64,000 nt of DNA from Corella eumyota. Lineage: Eukaryota; Chordata; Ascidiacea; Phlebobranchia; Corellidae. Shown piece after piece: positions 11,404 through 23,363 of the stretch (position 1 is its first letter; the number at the start of each line of letters is the position of its first letter). The stretch lies in assembly GCA_963082875.1 (NCBI GenBank), contig OY720099.1, forward strand, positions 18,271,066-18,335,065, written 5' to 3'. A program made the translations under genes and the position numbers. The notes below the pieces were generated by a model. That model searched no databases. It was not told the origin of the DNA and saw nothing but the letters and a program-made list of their open reading frames with translations.

Positions 11404-12641
11404 ATGAGTTTAAAATTGTTTTTTGTACTGTCATGTCTCTATTATGTGACATCATCTGAGGAAAATCAAATTTGTTTCAATGTGCAACTCAACCCTCAAG
11501 ATCATGCTACTAATCCAACAACAAGTGAGAAATGTTCACGTAAAGATGATATTGATCAGTTGCAACAAAAGTTTAACACTTTGGAAGGTGAATAATTTAT
11601 TTAAAGATTTTTAATATAATTGGCAAATCTAAAGATTTGTTTTAAAACTGCATTTTATTTTTAACTTATACCTTTTCCTTTAGATAGATTAGATCGTTTT
11701 GAACATACCCATGTTAATGATAGAGGTAATAATCAAAATTTTAGAGTGTTTTGCAATAAAAATATTTATCTAGTTATGTAATTAATTTTTTTAACTCTTA
11801 AGCATTGTAAAATTTGCAGTCCTAATGATAACTTTCATAAAAAAAAATTTATGGTTTCATTTTTCAAGTTACATACTGTGGTGTGGGGATGAAAAGTGGA
11901 TTGATTCCAGACAGTGCAATCACAGCTAGTTCAACTTATTCTAGTTCTTTTCTACCACAATATGGAAGATTGGACAATGGACCCAGGGTTCACCAAGGAT
12001 GTTGGGTACCTGGACCATGTAAGTTTTGTGTGCTTTTTAAATTTGATAAATTAAAAGGAAAAGTGTTTTATTTAAAATTATTTTTAGTATAGTTACTCTA
12101 AAAACAAAAATTTTCTTAAACCATTAATATAGCAACCATTGGCCAATGGATTCACGTTGATCTGGGTTCGGTTACTTTATTAAGAGGAGTTGTAACTCAA
12201 GGAAGACGAAATGTTGATCAATGGGTTAGAAGTTATAAAATTTCTTTTGGAAATTCAACTAGTGACTTTCAAGTTGTCCAGCAAAATGGAATCGATGTGG
12301 TAAGTTTGTTCAAATTAGAAAAATTAGTAGTTTTAAATTTTCGTTAAATATGTGTAACTGTCATTAGGTGTATGGCCTATGTAGGGTAAATAAATTATTA
12401 TGAAACATTTACAAAAATATATATTTAATTTGTAAAATTGTAGCCTACTGTATAACTACTAAAATTGCAAGGTTGATTTTTGATTTAAATATTTATTTTT
12501 TAGACATTTCCTGGTAACACCGACAGAGTTAGTTATGTGTTTAACAACTTTCCTGAACCACTTTTGGCCAGATATGTTCGTTTGTTTCCACAAACTTTCC
12601 ATAGTCACATGAGTTTAAGAATGGAGTTGTTAACATGCTAA
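11404..12641 (+). CDS. Array gene 7: collagen-less discoidin protein
   Basis: Exons 11404-11587, 11684-11725, 11869-12018, 12133-12299 and 12504-12641 encode 226 residues. Exon 1 is 72 bases shorter than in the collagen-bearing genes. The signal peptide MSLKLFFVLSCLYYVTSS is followed by ENQICFNVQLNPQDHATN and KCSRKDD. There are no Gly-X-Y triplets, and the CSC motif has become CSR. Neck: DRLDRFEHTHVNDR, 14 codons. Loops are SSTYSSSFLPQ, GPRVHQGCWVPGP (one residue shorter), QGRRNVDQW and QTFHSHMS. The motif WIQVDLG reads WIHVDLG because of C at 12155, the one difference found from gene 12. Without collagen the protein may be monomeric, or may join collagen-bearing partners through the neck. 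Both are guesses. Confidence 0.83.
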
Positions 12642-13083
12642 ATAACTGTATATGTGAATATTGAAAGTTGTAAATATAAATATTACAAAATTTAATATGA
12701 ACACTTTCATTTTAAAATGTATATTAAGTTCTATATTAATAAGTTTTGTGTTTTTCAATATATTCACTGTTTTAAACCAACTGTGTACTGAGTTTGTTTT
12801 AAATTAAATATTGTCAATTTAAAGAAATAACTTAATTTCTTATCTGGTAATATGTATAAATTGTTTAATAAATTAGGTTTTTTCATATGCAACTTATTAA
12901 TTTAAAATTAAGTCATGTTTTAGCTATGTTATAATTAATTCTTAAAGCATTATAAATTTTCGAAAGATTAATAACCTTTTGTTTCCGGAATAAGTTTGAT
13001 TGTAATATAAGATATTTGTTTATCTGTTTCTTTTCATTTTAACTGCAAGTGTTTAAAAAGTAAGATAAAATAAATTCTTAAAC
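12642..13083 (+). repeat. Spacer, gamma type, with promoter of gene 8
   Basis: Gamma spacer with TTCCGGAA at 12983-12990. The right edge of the 9065-bp-offset duplication falls in its leader near 13067. No gene was seen. Confidence 0.6.
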
Positions 13084-14371
13084 ATGGGTTTAAAATTACT
13101 TTTATTGCTGTCCTGTTGCATTTTTGTGACTTTATCTCAAGATAACCAAATTTGTTTCAATGTGCAATTGAATCCAGGGGGTCATATTTGCGCACCACAA
13201 AAAAAAAAAAAGTACAATAATATTTACAATAAAAGTACAATAATAATTGAATCCAGGGGGTCATATGACTCAGGAGTCTAGTCCAGCACAAGGGAAAACA
13301 GGTAAGCAAGGTCTGATGGGCCCACCAGGTCCAAGGAGATTACCAGGAGCTAAAGGAAAATGTTCCTGCAACGAGAACTTTGTTGTCCAGTTACAACAAA
13401 GAATAAACAGTTTAGAAGGTAAATTCTTTTTATGTAAGTTTAAAATTTATTTTGTGCAGGAACATATATAAAAGTTGTTGCTCGAAGTTATAGGTAATTA
13501 AGAAATATTTTAAATTTTTAGATAGACTAGAGGAATTTCAACACACCCATGTTGACAAAGGTATACACTTTAAGATTTGTCAATTAATTTTTAGTTTTTA
13601 AAACCTGAGTTGTTTATTTAGTTATTTATTTACTGTGTTTTAATTAAAGTTACATACTGTGGTGTGGGGATGAAAAGTGGATTGATTCCAGATAGTGCAA
13701 TCACAGCCAGTTCATTTTTTCATAATATTCATTTACCACACTATGGAAGATTGGACAATAGACCCAGGGATGGCCACCAAGGTTCTTGGGCCTCTAAAAG
13801 AAGTAAGTTGACATTTTTTAAATTAATCATTTATCAAAAAGTAAATGAGTTGCTAAACTAAAAAAAGTTTTGAAGGTGTTATTGGGCAATGGATACAAGT
13901 TGATCTTGGTTCAGTAACTTTGTTAAGAGGAGTTGTAATTCAAGGAAGACAAAATCATAAAGAATGGATAAGAAGTTATAAAATTTCCTATGGGAATTCA
14001 ACCAGTGACTTTCAAGTTGTCCAGCAAAATGGAATCGATGTGGTAAGTTTATTTAATTTAGGCATCTTTTTAGTTTTGTATATCTACTGGTTGTCTACAT
14101 TTGTTACTTAGTGTGTAGGCCTTGTAATTTAAATATGTTATTATGGAACATTCACAAATAAGTTTGTGTAACTATATTGTATAACTACTAAAGCTGTTTA
14201 GGTTGACTTTTAATTTAAATATTTATTTTTTAGACATTTCCTGGTAACACAAACAGAAATAGTTATGTGTTTAACAACTTTCCCAAACCACTTTTGGCCA
14301 GATATGTTCGTTTGTTTCCACAAACTTTCCGTGGCCACATGAGTTTAAGAATGAAGTTGTTAACTTGCTAA
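13084..14371 (+). pseudogene. Array gene 8: collagen-like/discoidin gene broken by a small insertion
   Basis: Exon equivalents are 13084-13418, 13522-13560, 13650-13802, 13876-14042 and 14234-14371. Exon 1 carries 79 extra bases (57 bp insert plus a 22 bp duplicated flank), so the reading frame shifts and stops at 13279-13281 before the collagen stretch. The rest is well preserved. The family cysteine in GCW is Ser (GSWASKR), a Gly-X-Y glycine is Arg (GPRRLPG), and the tail reads LRMKLLTC rather than LRMELLTC. Loops are SSFFHNIHLPH, QGRQNHKEW and QTFRGHMS. Intron 2 is shared with gene 15 and introns 3 and 4 with gene 16. These changes fit relaxed selection on a dead copy. Confidence 0.7.
13166..13266. 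mobile_element. 57-bp A-rich insertion with 22-bp target-site duplication in gene 8 exon 1
   Basis: The 22 bases at 13166-13187 are repeated exactly at 13245-13266. Between them lie 57 bases that start TTGCGCACCAC, continue with 13 A residues and end with AC/AT-rich sequence. A long direct repeat of the target plus a poly(A) run is the signature of LINE-type target-primed insertion. The insert is too short to name and could be a heavily 5'-truncated retroposon or a retroposed RNA scrap. Confidence 0.55.
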
Positions 14372-15011
14372 ATAACTTATTATGTAAATATCATAATATG
14401 TAAAACTAAAATAAAAAGCAAAAGTATGTTTTTTTTAAATATTAAAAATCCCATTTACTTATATACTATTAAGTAGTATGTTTTTCAATATAATTTTTGT
14501 TTAAAAACTAATGTGTACAAAGTTTTTTTAAAATCAAATAATGTGATTATTTTTTTAAATATCCAATGTTAAAAAAAATTGTTATCATTTATTATTCTAA
14601 AAAATACCTTTTTAGAAATTTGGTTATGTTAAATAAGAAGTTTAAAGTTTAACATCGACTATTTAATAATGTAAATAAAGTAACTAAAAATGTTTTTTTT
14701 GGGGTTAATTTGTCATCAATTTTGTTCTCATTTGATAATAATACATTTTGTAAGCATTTAAATGTGTTGTGATAACTATTACCCTGTGGTTATAATTTAA
14801 CATTAATATTTGTATAACAATATAAATAATGAACATAACAACACACATAAATCATCATAATGTACTCAAACACAAACATTTCCCTTCCGAAAGATTAATA
14901 ACTGTTTATTTCCGGAATGTGTTTTGGTTGTAATATAAGATATTTGTTTATCTGTTTCTTCTCATTTTAACTGCAAGTGTTTAAAAAGTAAGATCAAATA
15001 AATTCTTAAAC
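14372..15011 (+). repeat. Spacer, alpha type, with promoter of gene 9
   Basis: Second copy of the alpha spacer (compare 1579-2188). TTCCGGAA lies at 14910-14917. No gene was seen. Confidence 0.6.
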
Positions 15012-16216
15012 ATGGGTTTAAAATTACTTTTATTGCTGTTCTGTTGCATTTTTGTGACTTTATCTCAAGACAACCAAATTTGTTTTAATGTACAATTGGA
15101 CCCAGGGGGTCATATGACCCAGGGATCTAGTCCAGCACAAGGGAAAACAGGTAAGCAGGGTCCGATGGGCCCGCCAGGTCCAAGGGGATTACCAGGAGCT
15201 AAAGGAAAATGTTCCTGCAACGAGAACTTTGTTGCCCAGTTACAACAAAGAATAAACAGTTTAGAAGGTAAATTATTTTTTTGTAGGTTTTAAATTTATT
15301 TTGTGCAGGAACATATATAAAAGTTGTTGCTCGAAGTTATAGGTAATTAAGAAATATTTTAAATTTTTAGATAGACTAGAGGAATTTCAACACACCCATG
15401 TTGACAAAGGTATATATCCAAGTATTTGTTTATTAATATTTAGTTTTTAATTACCAAAATGTTTATTTAGTTAATTATTTACTAATGTATTAATTTAAGT
15501 CATGTACTGTGGTGTGGGGATGAAAAGTGGATTGATTCCAGACAGTGCAATTACAGCCAGTTCATTTCATTCTAGTCCTTTTTTACCACAATATGGAAGA
15601 TTGGACAACAGACCTGAAAATGGCCATTTAGGTTGTTGGGTACCTGGACCATGTAAGTTTGTTAGATTTTTAAACTTAATAAATCAAAATAAAATGTGTT
15701 TTATGTTAACACTTAAAATTTTTATGCTATAAATATCAAAAATAAATTACTTAAACCAATAATATAGCCTCCATTGGGCAATGGATTCAAGTTGATCTGG
15801 GTTCAGTTACTTTGTTAAGAGGAGTTGTAACCCAGGGTAGGTTTGATGAAAGAAACGGAGATCAATGGGTAAGAAGTTATAAAATTTCTTATGGAAATTC
15901 AACCAATGACTTTCAAGTTATCCAGCAAGATGGAATCGATGTGGTAAGTTTGTTTAACTATCTCCCTTAAATGTACACTGGGTCCTATGTTATATTATCT
16001 AATATCTAACAATCCACTTATACTTAAGTTCCAATTCAGTTAAGTCACAGGGTTATTCTAAAATATTTATTTTTTCAGACATTTCCTGGTAACACTGACA
16101 GAGATAGTTATGTGTTTAACAACTTTCCTGAACCAATTTTGGCCAGATATGTTCGTTTGTTTCCACAAACATTTCATAGACACATGAGTTTAAGAATGGA
16201 GTTGTTAACTTGCTAA
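15012..16216 (+). CDS. Array gene 9: collagen-like/discoidin protein
   Basis: Exons 15012-15267, 15371-15409, 15500-15652, 15768-15943 and 16079-16216 encode 253 residues. It matches gene 4 from about 15115 onward. Before that the signal peptide (LLLLLFCCIFVTLS) and QLDPGGHM differ, and the upstream spacer is alpha, not gamma. Genes 4 and 9 therefore share a body but have different 5' ends, placing a recombination or conversion breakpoint inside exon 1 just before the collagen stretch. Confidence 0.85.
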
Positions 16217-16658
16217 ATTACTGTATATGTGAATATTGAAAGTTGTAAATATAAATATTACAAAATTTAATATGAACACTTTCATTTTAAAATGTATATT
16301 AAGTTCTATATTAATAAGTTTTGTGTTTTCCAATATATCCACTGTTTTAAACCAACTGTGTACAGAGTTTGTTTTAAATTAAATATTGTCAATTTAAAGA
16401 AATAACTTAATTTCTTATCTGGTAATATGTATAAATTGTTTAATAAATTAGTTTTTTTCATATGCAACTTATTAATTTAAAATTAAGTCATGTTTTAGCC
16501 ATATTATAATTAATTCTTAAAGCATTATAAATTTTCAAAAGATTAATAACCTTTTGTTTCCGGAATAAGTTTGGTTGTAATATAAGATATTTGTTTTTCT
16601 GTTTCTTCTCATTTTAACTGCAAGTGTTTAAAAAGTAAGATAAAATAAATTCTTAAAC
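16217..16658 (+). repeat. Spacer, gamma type, with promoter of gene 10
   Basis: Duplicate of 7152-7593. TTCCGGAA lies at 16558-16565. No gene was seen. Confidence 0.6.
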
Positions 16659-17859
16659 ATGGGTTTAAAATTACTTTTATTGCTGTTCTGTTGCATTTTT
16701 GAGACTTTATCCCAAGATAACCAAATTTGTTTTAATGTGCAATTGAACCCAGGGGGTCATATGACCCATGGGTCTAGTCCAGCACAAGGGAAAACAGGTA
16801 AGCAGGGTCCGAGAGGCCTACCAGGTCCAAGGGGATTAACAGGAGCTAAAGGAAAATGTTCCTGCAATGAAGACTTTGCTGCCCAGTTGCAACAAAGAAT
16901 AAACAGTTTGGAAGGTAAAACATTTTTAATAGGTAGCAAATATATTTTTTGTTTAAAAAAAAATCAATTTATGAAATATTAATTACTTTTAAATTTATAT
17001 AAACTTGTTTTTATTTAGAGAGGCTTAATCGGTTTCATTCAATTCTTGACAGAGGTAAATATTTTCCTATTTATTTTTCTTTTCTGATATTATCCCCCTA
17101 CTTAATTTTAAACTAAATATTTTTTTTATATTTTTGGGTGAAATTATATTTTTTTGAGCTGTTAATTAAAATTATAATTTTTAACTTTCAAAGTTACATA
17201 CTGTGGTGTGGGGATGAAAAGTGGATTGATTCCAGATAGTGCAATCACAGCCAGTTCATTTTTTCATAATCAATTTTTACCACACTATGGAAGGTTGGAC
17301 AATAGACCCAGGGATGGTCATCAAGGTTGTTGGGCCTCTAAAAAAAGTAAGTTGGCATTTTTAAAATTATGCATTTATTAAAAAGTCAATAAGTTGCTAA
17401 ACTAAAAAAAAATTTTAAGATGTTATTGGGCAGTGGATTCAAGTTGATCTTGGTTCAGTTACTTTGTTAAGAGGAGTTGTAACTCAAGGAAGACAAAATC
17501 AGGATCAATGGGTAAGAAGTTATAAAATTTCTTATGGAAATTCAACCAGTGACTTTCAAGTTGTCCAGCAAAATGGAATCGATGTGGTAAGTTTGTTTAA
17601 CTATTTTCCTTAAATGTACACTGGGTTCTATGTTCTATTATCTTATATCTAACAATCTACTTATATTTAAGTTTCAATGTAATTAAGTCACAGGGTTATT
17701 CTAAAATATTTATTTTTCCAGACATTTCCTGGTAACACTGACAGAGATAGTTATGTGTTTAACAACTTTCCTGAACCAATTTTGGCCAGATATGTTCGTT
17801 TGTTTCCACAAACATTTTTTAGACACATGAGTTTAAGAATGGAGTTGTTAACTTGCTAA
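16659..17859 (+). CDS. Array gene 10: collagen-like/discoidin protein, twin of gene 5
   Basis: Exons 16659-16914, 17019-17054, 17194-17346, 17420-17586 and 17722-17859 encode 249 residues. No difference from gene 5 was noticed in exons or introns. Domains are as in gene 5: signal peptide, Cys, GPRGLPGPRGLTG collagen stretch, CSC, RLNRFHSILDR neck, and a discoidin domain with the ASKK exon 3 ending and the short QGRQNQDQW loop. If the duplication is real, this doubles the dose of one loop set rather than adding a new one. Confidence 0.83.
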
Positions 17860-18295
17860 ATAACTGTATATGTGAATATTGAAAGTTGTAAAATATAATA
17901 TTCAAAAATTAATTATAGACACTTTTGTTATAAAAATGACATTAACTTATATTATAATGTACTTTGGGTTCCAATATTAGTATCGGTTTAAAACTATTGT
18001 GTACAGACTTTGTTTAAATTTAAATATTGTCACTTGAAGGAAAAATATGAATACAGTTATTATGCATAAATTGTTTAAAAAAGTAAATTCTTTTTATTTG
18101 CAACATATTATTATCAAATTAAGTCATGTTTTGTCAACTGTAATGAATTGTTCTTAAAATGTTTCACGATTTTAAAAGATTAATAACTTTTTGTTTCCGG
18201 AATAAGTTTGGTTGTTATATAAGATATTTGTTTTTCTGTTTCTTCTCATTTTAACTGCAAGTGTTTAAAAAGTAAAATCAAATAAATTCTTAAAC
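17860..18295 (+). repeat. Spacer, delta type, with promoter of gene 11
   Basis: Duplicate of 8795-9230. TTCCGGAA lies at 18195-18202. No gene was seen. Confidence 0.6.
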
Positions 18296-19569
18296 ATGGG
18301 TTTAAAATTACTTTTATTGCTGTCTTGTTGCATTTTTGTGACTTTATCTCAAGACAACCAAATTTGTTTCAATGTACAATTGAATCCTGGGGGTCATATG
18401 ACCCAGGGGTCTAGTCCAGCACAAGGGAAAACAGGTAAGCAAGGTCCGATGGGCCCACCAGGCCCAAGGGGATTACCAGGAGCTAAAGGAAAATGTTCTT
18501 GCAACGAGAACTTTGTTGCCCAGTTACAACAAAGAATAAACAGTTTAGAGGGTAAATTATTTTTTTGTAGGTTGATAATTAATTTTGCATAAAGATATAT
18601 TTAAAAAGTTGTTGCTCAAGGTTTCTAATAAATGAGACATACATTATATTTTTAGAAAGACTAGATCAGTTTCAACACACTGATATTTACAGAGGTATAC
18701 CTATATACATGTATATTCATTTTAAGTGTATAATAAACAACTTGTTAATCTATATAAATATTTGTTGATGTTATAAATTAAGTCACATACTGCCATGTTG
18801 GAATGAAAAGTGGATTGATTCCAGATAGTGCAATTACAGCCAGTTCATTTTATTCTAATCCTTTTCTACCACACTATGGAAGATTGGACAATAGACCCAG
18901 GGATGGCCACCGAGGATGTTGGGCCTCTAAAAAAAGTAATTTTTTTGTGCTTTTCAAATTTGATAAATTAAAAGGAAAAGTGTTTTAAAAACAAAAACTT
19001 GCTTAAACCATTTAAATAGCGACCATTGGACAATGGATTCAAGTTGATTTGGGTTCAGTTACTTTGTTAAGAGGAGTTGTAACCCAAGGTAGATTTGATG
19101 ATACTAATGGTAATCAATGGGTAACAAGTTATAAAATTTCCTTTGGAAATTCAACCAGTGACTTTCAAGTTGTCCAGCAAAATGGAATTGATGTGGTAAG
19201 TTTGTTTAAATTAGCCAAATTTGTAGTTTTAAATATCTGAAATTATGTATGCCTATTGTTAGGTCAGCAGCCTATGGAAGGTAATTAAATGATTATAAAA
19301 CATTTACAAATAGAAGTTTTCAGTTTGTAAAATTCCATTGTATAATTACTTCAACTGTTTTCAAGTATTAATGAATTCAATATTTTGATTTTTGACTTCA
19401 ATGATTTCTGGTTTAAATATTTTCCTTTCAGACATTTCCTGGTAACACTGACAGAGATAGTTATGTGTTTAACAACTTTCCGGAACCAATTTTGGCCAGA
19501 TATGTTCGTTTGTTTCCACAAACTTATCTCACTCACATGAGTTTAAGAATGGAGTTGTTAACATGCTGA
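18296..19569 (+). CDS. Array gene 11: collagen-like/discoidin protein, twin of gene 6
   Basis: Exons 18296-18551, 18656-18694, 18783-18935, 19020-19195 and 19432-19569 encode 253 residues. I saw no difference from gene 6. It has the YCHVGM variant, the ERLDQFQHTDIYR neck, loops SSFYSNPFLPH, GHRGCWASKKTT and QGRFDDTNGNQW, and a TGA stop. As with genes 2, 6 and 16, a collagen-less gene follows after a beta spacer. Confidence 0.83.
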
Positions 19570-20468
19570 TTTATGTGATATATCCATAACAAAGGTTGTA
19601 AATATTCATTTATTTTCATAGAAAATATTTATCATAAATTAAGTACTATGTACATTTTAATTTTTTCATTTAAAATTGAAAAAAATGACATCATTTAAAA
19701 ACTTATAAATGTTAAAATTGATTGATATAGTAATGATGTAATTATTCATTTTTGTTGTCACGTTTTTTGTTGTTTTATTGCCAAAAAATGAGGCTACATT
19801 TATTTTTCACTTTCAAAACCAAATTAATTGGTCTGGTTGTCAAAAATTGGAAATTTTAGCGGAAATGTTAGTTGATTAATGAGTATCATTTTAAAGGACA
19901 AAAAAGGTTATTAATTGCATTTTTCAATTTTAATTCTGGCATTTTGTCATAATTTTGGATATAAAAAAACATTGTATTTAAACATGCTGTTTTGAGTCTA
20001 TTTTTTAATAAATGGGTTTCTCGAATGCATACAAACTGCTTCATTTTTTTTCAGTGTAAACTAATACATAATAAAAATAACACCAGCAACAAATTATATG
20101 TTTATTAATTTTCTAAAAATAGCTATTAAAGTTGTGTAACATGTAAAAAATTTCATAATGGTAATTTCACCTTTTAAAAGCTTATTTGTTTTGTAATTTC
20201 TTAAAAAGCATGATGTGATTTTGTTTTTGTATCATTGTTTTATATTGAGAAGAAATATCATAAAAAAATTTCGAAAAATATCAGAACAATTATATTTTAA
20301 GTTTTTGCGCAATTTGAAAAAAATGATTGATGTGGAAAAATTTGTTATATTTAACCTTTAATGGGACGATGAAATGTGTATATAAGTCTTCTGTTTTGAT
20401 CTTTTTGATCATTTTAACTGCAATTTTTAAAAACAATTAATTTTATTATAACTGAACAATTTTTAAAA
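19570..20468 (+). repeat. Spacer, beta type, with promoter of collagen-less gene 12
   Basis: Duplicate of 10505-11403. TATATAAG lies at 20379-20386. No gene was seen. Confidence 0.6.
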
Positions 20469-21706
20469 ATGAGTTTAAAATTGTTTTTTGTACTGTCATG
20501 TCTCTATTATGTGACATCATCTGAGGAAAATCAAATTTGTTTCAATGTGCAACTCAACCCTCAAGATCATGCTACTAATCCAACAACAAGTGAGAAATGT
20601 TCACGTAAAGATGATATTGATCAGTTGCAACAAAAGTTTAACACTTTGGAAGGTGAATAATTTATTTAAAGATTTTTAATATAATTGGCAAATCTAAAGA
20701 TTTGTTTTAAAACTGCATTTTATTTTTAACTTATACCTTTTCCTTTAGATAGATTAGATCGTTTTGAACATACCCATGTTAATGATAGAGGTAATAATCA
20801 AAATTTTAGAGTGTTTTGCAATAAAAATATTTATCTAGTTATGTAATTAATTTTTTTAACTCTTAAGCATTGTAAAATTTGCAGTCCTAATGATAACTTT
20901 CATAAAAAAAAATTTATGGTTTCATTTTTCAAGTTACATACTGTGGTGTGGGGATGAAAAGTGGATTGATTCCAGACAGTGCAATCACAGCTAGTTCAAC
21001 TTATTCTAGTTCTTTTCTACCACAATATGGAAGATTGGACAATGGACCCAGGGTTCACCAAGGATGTTGGGTACCTGGACCATGTAAGTTTTGTGTGCTT
21101 TTTAAATTTGATAAATTAAAAGGAAAAGTGTTTTATTTAAAATTATTTTTAGTATAGTTACTCTAAAAACAAAAATTTTCTTAAACCATTAATATAGCAA
21201 CCATTGGCCAATGGATTCAAGTTGATCTGGGTTCGGTTACTTTATTAAGAGGAGTTGTAACTCAAGGAAGACGAAATGTTGATCAATGGGTTAGAAGTTA
21301 TAAAATTTCTTTTGGAAATTCAACTAGTGACTTTCAAGTTGTCCAGCAAAATGGAATCGATGTGGTAAGTTTGTTCAAATTAGAAAAATTAGTAGTTTTA
21401 AATTTTCGTTAAATATGTGTAACTGTCATTAGGTGTATGGCCTATGTAGGGTAAATAAATTATTATGAAACATTTACAAAAATATATATTTAATTTGTAA
21501 AATTGTAGCCTACTGTATAACTACTAAAATTGCAAGGTTGATTTTTGATTTAAATATTTATTTTTTAGACATTTCCTGGTAACACCGACAGAGTTAGTTA
21601 TGTGTTTAACAACTTTCCTGAACCACTTTTGGCCAGATATGTTCGTTTGTTTCCACAAACTTTCCATAGTCACATGAGTTTAAGAATGGAGTTGTTAACA
21701 TGCTAA
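20469..21706 (+). CDS. Array gene 12: collagen-less discoidin protein, near twin of gene 7
   Basis: Exons 20469-20652, 20749-20790, 20934-21083, 21198-21364 and 21569-21706 encode 226 residues. It differs from gene 7 at one position noticed: A at 21220 gives the family-standard Gln in WIQVDLG, where gene 7 has His. Other features are as in gene 7: no collagen, KCSRKDD, 14-codon neck exon, GPRVHQGCWVPGP and QGRRNVDQW. Confidence 0.83.
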
Positions 21707-22148
21707 ATAACTGTATATGTGAATATTGAAAGTTGTAAATATAAATATTACAAAATTTAATATGAACACTTTCATTTTAAAATGTATATTAAGTTCTATA
21801 TTAATAAGTTTTGTGTTTTTCAATATATTCACTGTTTTAAACCAACTGTGTACTGAGTTTGTTTTAAATTAAATATTGTCAATTTAAAGAAATAACTTAA
21901 TTTCTTATCTGGTAATATGTATAAATTGTTTAATAAATTAGGTTTTTTCATATGCAACTTATTAATTTAAAATTAAGTCATGTTTTAGCTATGTTATAAT
22001 TAATTCTTAAAGCATTATAAATTTTCGAAAGATTAATAACCTTTTGTTTCCGGAATAAGTTTGATTGTAATATAAGATATTTGTTTATCTGTTTCTTTTC
22101 ATTTTAACTGCAAGTGTTTAAAAAGTAAGATCAAATAAATTCTTAAAC
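21707..22148 (+). repeat. Spacer, gamma type, with promoter of gene 13
   Basis: Gamma spacer with TTCCGGAA at 22048-22055. The right end of duplication copy 2 lies near 22131. No gene was seen. Confidence 0.6.
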
Positions 22149-23363
22149 ATGGGTTTAAAATTACTTTTATTGCTGTTCTGTTGCATTTTTGTGACTTTAT
22201 CTCAAGACAACCAAATTTGTTTCAATGTACAATTGAACCCAGGGGGTCATATGACCCAGGGATCTAGTCCAGCACAAGGGAAAACAGGTAAGCAGGGTCC
22301 GATAGGCCCGCCAGGTCCAAGGGGGTTAACAGGAGCTAAAGGAAAATGTTCCTGCAATGAGGGTTTTGTTGCCCAGTTACAACAAAGAATAAACAGTTTA
22401 GAGGGTAAATTATTTTTTGTAGGTTGATAATTAATTTTGCATAAAGATATTTTTAAAAAGTTGTTGCTCAAGGTTTCTAATAAATGAGACATACATTATA
22501 TTTTTAGAAAGACTAGATCAGTTTCAACACACTGATATTTACAGAGGTATACTATATACATGTATATTCACTTTAAGTGTATAATAAACAACTTGTTAAT
22601 CTATATAAATATTTGTTGATGTTATAATTTAAGTCACATACTGCCATGTTGGAATGAAAAGTGGATTGATTCCAGACAGTGCAATCACAGCTAGTTCATT
22701 TTTTAACAACCAGCTTTTACCACAATATGGAAGATTGGACAATAGACTCAGGGATGGTCATCAAGGTTGTTGGGCCTCTGAAACAAGTAAGTTGGCATTT
22801 TTTAAATTAATCATTTATCAAAAAGTAAATAAGTTGCTAAACTAAAAAAAAATTTTAAGATGTTATTGGGCAGTGGATTCAAGTTGATCTGGGTTCAGTA
22901 ACTTTGTTAGGAGGAGTTGTAACTCAAGGAAGACAAAATTATGATCAATGGATAAGAAGTTATAAGATTATTTATGGAAATTCAACCAGTGACTTTCAAG
23001 TTGTCCAACAAAATGGAGTCGATGTGGTAAGTTTGTTTAAATTGGACAAATTAGTAGTTTTAAATTTTTGTTGAAAATGGATTGTTGTTATTTGGTCTGC
23101 AGCCTATTTAATGTTATTAAGATGTTATAAAACATTTATAAATTAATATTTTTTATTTGTAAAGTTTTGTTGTAGAAATACTAAACTTTTTAAGTTGATT
23201 TTTGATTTAAATATCTATTTTTCAGACATTTCCTGGTAACACTGACAAAGATACTTATGTGGTTAACAACTTTCCTGAACCACTTTTGGCCAGATATGTT
23301 CGTTTGTTTCCACAAACTTTCCATAGTCACATGAGTTTAAGAATAGAGTTGTTAACATGCTAA
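22149..23363 (+). CDS. Array gene 13: collagen-like/discoidin protein
   Basis: Exons 22149-22404, 22508-22546, 22634-22786, 22860-23026 and 23226-23363 encode 250 residues. The collagen stretch reads GPIGPPGPRGLTGAKGK. The neck exon is the gene 6 type (ERLDQFQHTDIYR) and the first strand is YCHVGM. Loops are SSFFNNQLLPQ, RLRDGHQGCWASETNVIGQW, QGRQNYDQW and QTFHSHMS. Unusual substitutions are LGGVVTQG for LRGVVTQG, SYKIIYG for SYKISYG, DTYVVNN for DSYVFNN and LRIELLTC for LRMELLTC. It is intact, but has more exon changes than most neighbours. Confidence 0.83.

Larger units (their letters stand above)
6050..13066 (+). repeat. Segmental duplication, copy 1 (offset 9065 bp)
   Basis: This block covers most of gene 4, all of genes 5, 6 and 7, and the spacer up to just before gene 8. 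It corresponds base for base to 15115-22131. While comparing the two by eye I found one difference: C at 12155 against A at 21220. The left edge is set by mismatches in exon 1 of genes 4 and 9, the last near 6049. The right edge is a mismatch in the leader before genes 8 and 13 (A near 13067, C near 22132). Outside these edges the copies are clearly different genes. Confidence 0.8.
15115..22131 (+). repeat. Segmental duplication, copy 2 (offset 9065 bp)
   Basis: This block repeats 6050-13066 and carries most of gene 9 and all of genes 10-12. It is either a very recent duplication or homogenised copy, or a haplotype or assembly duplication. The different genes flanking each copy (8 against 13) argue that at least the junctions are not a plain duplicate read layout. 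Confidence 0.8.
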
